Shown: positions 56,213-64,000 of the stretch, in pieces
Position numbering within the stretch: the stretch's first letter is position 1
Layout: each line of letters begins with the position of its first letter
Assembly: GCF_003369915.1 (NCBI RefSeq)
Contig: NC_046675.1
Span: 682,001-746,000, forward strand
Length of the DNA stretch: 64,000 bases
Origin: Drosophila miranda
Taxonomy: Eukaryota; Arthropoda; Insecta; Diptera; Drosophilidae
Reading direction: 5' to 3'
Notes under the pieces: generated by a model
Database searches by the model: none
Told to the model about the DNA's origin: nothing
Seen by the model: only the letters and a program-made list of their open reading frames with translations
Translations under genes and position numbers: made by a program

Positions 56213-58075
56213 CTATTCATCATCGAGTATTTCTATGGACGCATTGGGCTCATCCTCCTTTTCGTCAATACTGTCGGATTCGCTTGAGGGAGGTTTGAGT
56301 TCCTCGATTTCATCCTTGAGATCCTCGATTTGCTCTTCGTACAGCCGCTTTTGTGCTGCCAGCTTAAACTCGAACTCCCGCTCTGCCATCAGACGTTGCT
56401 TCTCGGCCTGCTTCTCCCACTGCTTTTTGTTTTCCCGCAACAATTCTTGGTAGGTCTCCGAAATTTCCTTTCGCAGCCTCTCCTCCAGCAGCTGCATCTT
56501 CAGTACATGGTCCAACTTCAATCGATCGATCTCTTGCCGCAGGCTGATATTAATCTCCTCAATCTCTTTGATGTATTCGTACTGGGTATTCTTTTTAGAG
56601 TTGTCAAAGAAACCAGAATATCGTGTACAATGCTGCTTTATCAAAGGCTCTTTAAAAATGATATTCTTCGCTATGGAGGCGAAGTTGAGCACGTTCAGGT
56701 TTTCCTCATAGAACTTCTCCAGCGGTGTGACAGTCACTATCATGGCCAAGCGTTCCTTTCCGAGCAGGGCTGCTTGCAACAGCATGGTAAGCTTTGAATC
56801 GCGAAATGGTATGACGTCATTGTTTGCCTTTTTCCGTGAAGTACTGGCCGCGTCCAGACACCGCCCCAAAGTCATTAGGGAGGTGTTGATGTTTTTCGCC
56901 TCCTTGAGGCGTAACCCGATGGTGCCCGTGTTGTTTACACGCTCCGAGCCCGCGAGGTCGCAAAACTTGTACGAACATTGAGTGGTCATTCCCGAGCAGT
57001 TGTACTTCAACACATCCACGATGAAGACACAGTGGGATCTGCTAGAGTTCGCGTTCACCGAGGTCGAAGCGTAGGTGGAACGCTGCTGTCCCAGCCGCAG
57101 CAGCTGCAAGGCTTCCTCGCTGCTTCTTACGAACACAGTCGTCAGGCCCTTGATATATACTTGACCTTTATTGCAGGAGATCTTCATGGGCTTTCGCGGA
57201 ACAGCACCAAGATTTTCTTTACGCGGCGGTATGGTCAATAGGTCATATACCAGTTCATTGTAGATCTCCACAAATGATACCCAAATCATTACCGAGACGT
57301 TCGGGTCGGCCTTTGTCTCGAAGGTGTGATCCCCCTGAACCGCCTCCTTCAGTCGCTCGTGATGCCCGCCAATATCCGGGCACAAGCTAAGCAGTTTCTT
57401 GCTTATTTGCATTTCCCGCAACGTGGTCTCGTCCTGAAGGAACTCAATGCAGCCGTTGACCAGTTTTAGTTTGGGTGAGTGGTATAAGTTTTCCATGTAG
57501 ATGGTGAATATGTGCTCTAGGCCGCGGGGTATAACACCAGCAAGCACATCATCGCCAAGCAATGTGTACGTTTTTCCCGAGCCTGAAGTGCCATACGTCA
57601 TTATGGTAACGCATTCTTCTTCCAGAATCCTGGGACCAACACAGATGTCGTAGACATCCCGCTGCCCAACGGAGCCATCGAATATAGATGTGAATCCAAA
57701 GTGCTTTTCCATTTTGTTGACATTGGTGCTGGTGTTTTCACTCTTCACGCTGGTAACCAGCACTTTTCCATCGTCTGATACCGAGTATGCTTTGGAGGCG
57801 ACACCCACGGGACGCAGACGCAAAAAGACCTGTGGCCCAGTATCCCCGACACTGATATCTTCAGCACTCGGGACACTAGTTGCATAGTCTCCACCATTGG
57901 ATGCGCACTCTGACTCAGAGTCTGAGCCGTCTGTGCTCTCCATGGCTTCATGTATATCATCGAACAGACGCAACTTTTTCTCCGGTCTTGGTCGACAGCG
58001 CCGGTCAACGCTGGGATCTCGAGCCATGAGAAATGAGCGCTTCTTGCGCACTGGTGCTTCATACGAATCGCTCAT
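56213..58075 (-). CDS. Kinesin-6-like motor (subito/MKLP2-like), intronless
   Basis: Plus-end-type kinesin motor, most like Subito, the fly MKLP2 relative that organises meiotic and central spindles. The 620-aa frame is uninterrupted. After an N-terminal basic/acidic region of about 80 residues the motor runs from about 82 to 500: P-loop GTSGSGKT (162-169), switch I NANSSRSH (341-348), switch II DLAGSE (373-378), with a long insertion (about 200-260) before the switch I region as in kinesin-6. About 505-600 is coiled coil (EEINISLRQEIDRLKLDHVLKMQ), followed by an acidic tail ending EILDDE. A poly(A) signal lies just downstream. D. melanogaster sub is on 2R, and I recall no kinesin between Mgat2 and the CoA-transferase gene there, so this may be a relocated or retrocopied paralogue. 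Confidence 0.85.
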   Translation of the reverse strand: MSDSYEAPVRKKRSFLMARDPSVDRRCRPRPEKKLRLFDDIHEAMESTDGSDSESECASNGGDYATSVPSAEDISVGDTGPQVFLRLRPVGVASKAYSVSDDGKVLVTSVKSENTSTNVNKMEKHFGFTSIFDGSVGQRDVYDICVGPRILEEECVTIMTYGTSGSGKTYTLLGDDVLAGVIPRGLEHIFTIYMENLYHSPKLKLVNGCIEFLQDETTLREMQISKKLLSLCPDIGGHHERLKEAVQGDHTFETKADPNVSVMIWVSFVEIYNELVYDLLTIPPRKENLGAVPRKPMKISCNKGQVYIKGLTTVFVRSSEEALQLLRLGQQRSTYASTSVNANSSRSHCVFIVDVLKYNCSGMTTQCSYKFCDLAGSERVNNTGTIGLRLKEAKNINTSLMTLGRCLDAASTSRKKANNDVIPFRDSKLTMLLQAALLGKERLAMIVTVTPLEKFYEENLNVLNFASIAKNIIFKEPLIKQHCTRYSGFFDNSKKNTQYEYIKEIEEINISLRQEIDRLKLDHVLKMQLLEERLRKEISETYQELLRENKKQWEKQAEKQRLMAEREFEFKLAAQKRLYEEQIEDLKDEIEELKPPSSESDSIDEKEDEPNASIEILDDE

Positions 58076-59334
58076 GTTAAGGTGTGACGGTTGCCGAATA
58101 TTCCAAAAGTTTATTGCTGATTTGCAGATTTTATTTTCTTCAATTGTAGATTAGCGCTTTTTTTCAGACGCCTCTGGTAGGGTTGCCGTTTTTTCCAAAT
58201 TTGTGTAGATGACAGCTACGACCAGTGATACGGTATCGAACGTTGAACGTAAAAGCCAAGTGAACGCTGAACAAATCCACACACACTCATTCACTTTCAC
58301 CCTACAGCTCGGTTGCACATGAGTGAGGAAATGTATAGCGCATATGCACAGGATTGACGAGCCCGTCTGCTGACAGGTTGGAGCCTTTCTGTACTTCTTT
58401 GCATGTGCAAACACACAATATCCACAAGATGCCGTGGAATGCCTCTGCCTACGTGCCGGAGAAGATCACAGCGGTGGCAGGCAGATATGTGGGTGGCAAA
58501 TATGCGCCAATTTTAGCTGTTGCTACCGACTGCAAACCCACAACCAGCCACATGCATGTATGTACGTCTTTGGTATATAAATGTGGTAAACGACTGGAAC
58601 CATTATTTAATTCAATATATTTCTTTATTATTTTTACATACACAAACAATTCGTTGCTCAAACTAGAAACATTAGGCATCTGTGTTTTAAAACATTCGTT
58701 TCGTTTAAATCACTTCGAGCTGTTGTATTTTAAGTTAATGAAAGCCAGCGGCCAATAGAGGGTACGAATTGTATATGGTATCTTTCCCCGGATAATCGGC
58801 CCGTCCATCTGAAGATACGAAATACATTGTTGAATATTTGCAGTTTTAAGTTTAAATTTGCCGGGCGATACCATCGATGGACTGGCGAAACCATCGATGT
58901 TCGGCGTATTTTCCAGCCCTGAATGGCGCTATTGGATTTTTTGACAACACTACTTTGAAACTTAGTATAATTTTGGAAACCAAAACAAACAAAACAAAAA
59001 AATCGTAGATCCTAAACAAATGTACCCAAAATAAAGGAACGTGGTGGCTGGAGCAGCGAGGAGGTTGAGGACCTAGGACGTCCGATTGCAGAAATTCATG
59101 CTTTTCTTGCTTGGAAATTTCCGGCCCTGGTATTCGCGGTCGACGTTAGTTGCAAACGCGCAGCTGGAGCAACAACAACGCAGAGTCTTGATACTGGCAG
59201 CGCACAATCAGCGATTCAACGGACTAGCGCTAATACACTGCCATCGCCATCTCAGAACACAACGTGATTTAATAAGCTCTTGCCTGTTCGTTCTTTCGGT
59301 TTGAGTGCGTGAGAGTGTCTCTATAGCTGCAATC
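58076..59334. other. Divergent spacer kinesin / CoA transferase
   Basis: 1.26 kb without a supported exon. Two CCATCGATG words at 58872-58880 and 58890-58898 lie near the likely promoter of the CoA transferase, and its 5' UTR includes 59100-59334. A frame at 58354-58758 has no recognisable content. Confidence 0.5.
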
Positions 59335-62300
59335 ATGAGCAAGCAACTGGCGCGCCGTGTTGGCCAGATCAACAAATTCCTGGCCGTAGCATCGCCAAAC
59401 GCTGCATCCACCCACAACACGTACTTCACCTATGTGCGTGAGCTGTCGCATCCCATCGCCCGTGACCCGCCAATTGTGCCGGTCGAGGAGGCTGTCTCCT
59501 GCATCAAGTCGGGTGAGTGCATGCCGAGAGGATTGCCCTTGTAGTTGCGCCAAGGAGAGCCCCTTGGCCTTTGCTGCTGACCCGTAAACTCAGTTTTCAG
59601 TACATATAGAATGGCAACGTTTTTGGTTATATAATGTTTTTGCGTTCTAGTGGGCTTGTTTAGGAAAAAATAATGGAAATGAAAATGGGGCGCGGTGCAG
59701 GGCAGTGTCAGTGGCATGCAAATGTAATCCATGGGTGTGTGTGTGTAGTAGTTGGACTACTTTGAGCACAAGGCCCAAGGGAGGGCACTTACATGAACAC
59801 ATACATATGTGCACGTATGTATATATAGGGTGTTCAATAGCTTTGACAGAATCAAATTGACCGTGATTATGGTCATTGTTGAGTGCTTAAGCTATCAGTT
59901 ACTTATTTACCCTCCTTACATACTACTAGAAATGTGGTCCGCAACATACAAATCTAGAATTTCCGTCGAACTGCAGGCGGGGGTCATTAACTGTACATCT
60001 GTACATACACGGTGGCTACAGTGGAACGTCGTATGTAGATTATATTTTTAGTTTGCCAAAGTTGTACTTTGTACCCTCGCCTGAAACAGCAACAACAGCT
60101 ACAACAGCAGCAGCAAGCTGAGCTTATGCCGCAAGAACGAACGTCGCTCACACACACACACACACACACGAAGAGAACGGAATCCACATAACCGGCTATC
60201 GTCGCCGTCGCTGTCGGCAGCTGTGCTGATAAGAGCTAATAACATTTAACACAGCTTCTTATGTAATGACTATCAGTGGGCAGGTGAACTAGCGTGTGTG
60301 TGTGTGTGGGTGCTCGTGTCATTTGGCAAATTATAAATTATAAATTCCGTACTTTGTGGTCACAGAACAACAGGATAATCAGAAGCAGCTGACCCGTACG
60401 CAGCATTGCTTTGATTAATTTCAATTTAGGCAATTGGGCGACTTTTGCCATGCAATCAATTGAGACCGTTAGCCCCCGCCCCCCGCCCACAATTCACCGA
60501 GCAATAATCAATGCTTAGCACTTCGAAGGCCTCCCTCATCAGCAGGCCCATGCAAATTGATAAAAATTGATGTGTGGGGCGCCACACCACCACCCCACCA
60601 CACAGCAAGAGCAACAACATCATCTACATATGCATGTGTGATATGTGTATGCGTATGTATGTATGCATATGTCGAGCAGCTCTCTCGCTTGCCGTCACTA
60701 TTGGGTCCCGTTGCCTCTAATTTTAGCCAAATTCACCAACGCAGGCCACGGGCCACGCAAAATCTACTACGTAATTTGGTTGGAAATCTTTTTCGTGTGG
60801 CACGTTTCTGGCAGATACAATTTTGGCACTTGTACAGTAATCATTGCCTGCACTGGAACCAGCTCTCCCCGAAACTCGTCCCAAGGTTATGTGGGAAACT
60901 TTCTTATAATTTCAATTGGCGGGGCTGACCCGCTGCTGCAGATAAGAATTTCACATATCGGATGATTTGTCATGACGTTAAAAGGGGCTCGTAAGAGAGG
61001 TGCTGCACATTGGTGTTGACGCCATTGCCCGTCTCATCGGTCATGTCATAGAGAACCGAGTGCTGCAGAAATAGATCATTCAATAGTTATACACTTTCTG
61101 GGAAGCGCTTCTCATGTGTTTACAAGCATTTAATATTGTCACGCGACATACACTATAGAACTTTGGCCCGTTATTACTAACACACAAAGGCGGTAATCTC
61201 TCTACTCCCCCTCCCAACAGAACAAACATCTTGAGAGCTTTCAAGAACCACGACAAAGGAAAGCTTTGATCGCTAGAATAGAGAGCAGATTCTGCTCGGA
61301 GCGGATACGATTGTTATCAGTTATTCACTTAATCAGTCAGTCACGCGACTGAGCTTCAATTAACTTCGAGAATATTTTCTAAAATGTTAATGATTGCTCG
61401 CTTCTTTTACCAGGGGACACGGTGTTTGCCCAGGGGGCTGCCGCCACACCTGTCGCCCTCCTGAACGCAATGTCTCTGCATGGAAAGTGCAACAAGCTGA
61501 AGGACGTCACCGTTTGTCACATGCATACGGAGGGTCCGGGAGAGTATTGCAAGCCCGAGTACAAGGACATTTTCCGCTCGAACTCCTTGTTCATGGGCGC
61601 CAACGTGCGCAAAGCTGTGGCCGAGGGACGTGGCGACAACGTGCCCATCTTCCTTCATGAAATTCCTCTGCTGTTCTACAAGAAGATCATCAAGCCCGAT
61701 GTGTCCCTAATCCACGTGTCGCCGCCAGACAACCATGGCTACTGCTCGCTCGGCACCAGCGTCGACTGCGTCCGCGCGGCTCTGCTCAACTCAAAGATGA
61801 TTGTTGGTAAGTGGCTCGCAGAGTGATAAGCCCTCTCGAGTGCTGTGAGTTATATTCTGGTTCTGTGCAGCTCAAATAAACCCCAAGATGCCGCGAACTT
61901 TCGGTGATGCCATCATCCACAAATCGCACTTTGACTTTGCCGTCGAGGTGAACGAAGACCTGCCGCAGCACGGCACTGGAAAGATCTCTGCCGTGGAGCA
62001 GAAGATTGGCAAACTGATTGCCGAGAATCTGGTCAAGGATGGAGCCACCCTGCAGATGGGTATTGGCAGCATTCCCGACGCCGTTCTGGCCGCCCTGCAC
62101 AACCACAAGGACCTGGGCATCCACTCCGAGATGTTTGCCAACGGAGTGGTCGAGCTGGTCAAGAAGGGCTGCGTCACCAACAGCAAGAAGAAGATGCATC
62201 AGGGAAGGATTGTGGGCTCCTTCCTCATCGGAGATCAGGCCCTGTACGACTTTGTCAACGACAATCCCTTCATCGGTAAGCTACACACATATTCCTGCGA

Positions 62301-62790
62301 ACATAAGACATATTTCCATCCTCCTCTTCTGTTAGAAATGTACGGCATCGACTACGTGAACAACACCAGCATCGTGAAGCAGCAGCCCCGCATGACGGCC
62401 ATCAACAGCTGCATTGAGGTGGACCTGACTGGTCAGGTCTGCTCCGACTCCATTGGCACGCGCTTCTTCTCCGGCTTCGGCGGACAGGTGGACTTTATCC
62501 GCGGAGCCGCCGAGGGTCTGGACGGGCTGGGTGTTCCCATCATTGCCATGCCCTCGACCACCAAGAATGGAGAGAGCAAAATTGTGCCCACGCTGAAGCC
62601 AGGCGCCGGCGTCGTCACCTCCCGGGCCCACGTGCACTACGTCGTCACGGAGCACGGCATTGCGTCGCTGTTTGGCAAGAATGTGCGCCAGCGCATGTAC
62701 GAACTGATCCAGATATCCGACCCCAAGCACCGCGAGACCCTTGAGAAGGACTGCTTCGAGCGCATCAAGGTGATGCCATCGCCGAATTAA
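59335..62790 (+). CDS. Acetyl-CoA hydrolase/CoA-transferase (CG7920-like)
   Basis: Mitochondrial family I CoA-transferase of the acetyl-CoA hydrolase / 4-hydroxybutyrate CoA-transferase type; it moves CoA between acetyl-CoA and short-chain acids. Coding exons 59335-59512, 61414-61806, 61871-62275 and 62336-62790 close in phase to give 476 aa. The N terminus (MSKQLARRVGQINKFLAVA) is a likely targeting peptide. The N-terminal half carries GAAATPVALLNAM and VSPPDNHGYCSLG. The C-terminal half has LQMGIGSIPDAVL, HSEMFANGVVELV, GFGGQVDFIRGAAE and VVTEHGIASLFGK. The catalytic Glu in such enzymes is in a VTEHG-like or SEMF-type region; I cannot decide which. The first intron is 1.9 kb. Exact substrate in flies is not clear from sequence. 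Confidence 0.9.
59513..61413 (+). other. First intron of the CoA-transferase gene
   Basis: GTGAGT donor and CTTTTACCAG acceptor. It contains TG/CA microsatellites (59734-59746, 60150-60169, 60293-60309) and a tATGTATG cluster at 60650-60670. No nested gene is supported. Confidence 0.7.
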
Positions 62791-63514
62791 TCTATCCAAA
62801 TCTTCGATGAGAGTAGAAACATTTTCAAAGTGGCCTGAATCCGAAATCAGAAATTCGTAATCCGTAAACGCATTCCCGAAATTGTTTGCAGTCTGACTTT
62901 GATAGCACTTTATAGCAGCGACCCGATGATAAAATAAGATCTGGCACTACCAAAATTGAGATGGCGTAATAAAACAAATTCATATGAGGAATACTCGAAA
63001 AATTTCATTTAAATACCGACGACAGTTTAATTTCATACCACATCTATGAAGTAGAGGGAGGAGGAGGTTTCCGTGTTAGTTTTTAGGTGTTTAGTTTAGT
63101 TGTAGTTTCGTTTTATGTATATACAGTACAAGTCTGTGTGTTCGGTTCGGTTCGGTTAGTGAGTCATGCTTCTGGGGAGTGCCTGTCCGGGCGCTGTTTA
63201 AGGACCTTTCCGCTTAAGATTACACGAGACGAGCACACAACGTTTTGTCTTTGAACTGAATGTAAATGTAAAGTTAAGGATAAGTGGTTAAAAGTTTTTG
63301 TTTAGGTTTAGATTTAGGTGAGGGCGCTGTTCTCGTTCAAAAGTTCAAAAGGAACTAAATTGTATTCTCAGTATGTATCGTATCGTATCGTATAGTATTG
63401 TAAAATAGGGCCTAAAACTCTTTGTTGCTTGTTAAATCTACACGTGAAGAATAGCTTAAACCTTCATCGATGGATGGTTGAGGATTTACGATGATTTTAG
63501 ATTTACTTTCCGGT
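62791..63514. other. Convergent 3' UTRs of CoA transferase and Nlp
   Basis: No coding exon. It includes AATAAA near 62970 (plus) and a CGTAT pentamer repeat at 63376-63393. Confidence 0.6.
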
Positions 63515-63829
63515 TTACTTCTTCTTGTTGTTCTTGGCGTTTTTATCGCCGGCAGCGGCTGCGGCGTTCTGCTCGATCTTGGCCCGCTTCTTTGGGTGCT
63601 CGTCCTCCTCGTCCTCGACCACATCATCCTCCTCGTCCTCCTCCTCCATGTCGACCACCTCGACGTCGTCCTTGATGTTGTGGCCGTGAATGTACACGGG
63701 TCCACTGCCCTTGATCAGCTTGAACGTGACCTTGGACTCGTAGAACTCCACATCTGGATTGACGGCGCGCGTCTCGCCAGCCTTCAAGACGGCAATCGGA
63801 ATTTGCACAGAGTCCTTCACTGTGTTGAC
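63515..63829 (-). CDS. Nlp: Nlp (nucleoplasmin-like), last exon only
   Basis: Nucleoplasmin-like histone chaperone that decondenses sperm chromatin and aids nucleosome assembly. This last coding exon (315 nt, phase 0, 104 residues plus stop) starts VNTVKDSVQIPIAVL after a GCAG acceptor. It holds the end of the nucleoplasmin beta-barrel core (LIKGSGPVYIHGHNI), the acidic tract (DMEEEDEEDDVVEDEEDEH), the KKRAKIE nuclear localisation signal and a Lys-rich tail ending KNNKKK. It matches D. melanogaster Nlp closely; a run of five alanines is an addition. The upstream exon(s) lie outside the right edge; 63830-64000 is intron. Confidence 0.93.
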   Translation of the reverse strand, partial: VNTVKDSVQIPIAVLKAGETRAVNPDVEFYESKVTFKLIKGSGPVYIHGHNIKDDVEVVDMEEEDEEDDVVEDEEDEHPKKRAKIEQNAAAAAGDKNAKNNKKK

Positions 63830-64000
63830 CTGCGTAAGAGAATGGAATCGTATCGTTTGATTATGCTGATGGAACAGATAGATAGACGGATAGATACAAG
63901 CTTCAAGTGGCTCAGAGACAGTTGCTGCCTTTGCAGACTACATTTCTAATTTCTTATTCGAACAGCACTCGGCACGATACGCGCCGTCCCACCTTCGGAG
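63830..64000 (-). other. Nlp intron (truncated by the window edge)
   Basis: Begins after the acceptor of the last Nlp exon. No further coding sequence is recognised before the end of the window. Confidence 0.6.

Noticed and set aside
58354-58758. 134-codon frame between the kinesin and CoA-transferase genes
   Set aside because: No recognisable domain, poor codon bias and an AT-rich second half.

Overview
The window is euchromatic Drosophila DNA. Its genes have small introns, sit close together on both strands and match the cytological 99D block of D. melanogaster chromosome 3R (Muller element E): sima, Mia40, spn-A, JASPer, a DUSP, a mitochondrial carrier, RpL32 (rp49), the serendipity cluster, janA/janB, a ZAD zinc-finger gene, Axn, Mgat2, the CG7920-like CoA transferase and Nlp. 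Names rest on recognising the proteins from memory. The species is not melanogaster: there is no ocnus gene, the spacers differ, and an extra kinesin and a LINE are present. An obscura-group fly is my guess, not something shown.

Layout. 1-6.2 kb (minus strand): first coding exon of sima (HIF-1 alpha) at 6011-6198, and downstream of it a second possible first exon (1507-2012) with its own TATA box and the same splice phase. 7.1-8.8 kb: Mia40 and two tandem Rpp14 (RNase P/MRP) genes, with the nearer Rpp14 stop codon 27 bp upstream of the Mia40 start. 9.06-10.2 kb: spn-A (Rad51). 11.2-12.7 kb: JASPer. 13.0-13.9 kb: diverged dispersed repeats. 14.5-17.2 kb: dual-specificity phosphatase. 17.85-19.0 kb: SLC25 carrier. 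19.7-20.2 kb: RpL32. 20.4-31.2 kb (minus strand): Sry-delta, Sry-alpha and Sry-beta, with a 5.35-kb LOA-like LINE between Sry-delta and Sry-alpha. 31.4-32.8 kb: janA and janB. 33.3-34.6 kb: ZAD zinc-finger gene. 35.9-39.4 kb (minus strand): Axn. 39.4-49.5 kb: gene-poor upstream DNA with quadruplex-prone G/C tracts. 50-55.4 kb: Mgat2 with two in-frame optional exons. 56.2-58.1 kb (minus strand): intronless kinesin-6. 59.3-62.8 kb: CoA transferase. 63.5 kb to the end: last exon of Nlp.

Exon boundaries were worked out by hand from splice consensus and reading-frame phase. In every multi-exon gene the phases close exactly, which is the main support for the models. Most genes are housekeeping or maternal/early-embryonic (Sry-alpha, Sry-beta, Sry-delta, Axn, Nlp, spn-A), and many share short divergent promoters carrying clustered CGATA / ATCGAT motifs. 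The points most worth a second look are the alternative sima exon, the Rpp14-Mia40 dicistronic arrangement, the Mgat2 cassette exons, the displaced intronless kinesin, two GC-AG introns, the 69-nt stop-free Axn intron, and the LINE with a clear 13-bp target duplication and a TTAGG-like 3' end.
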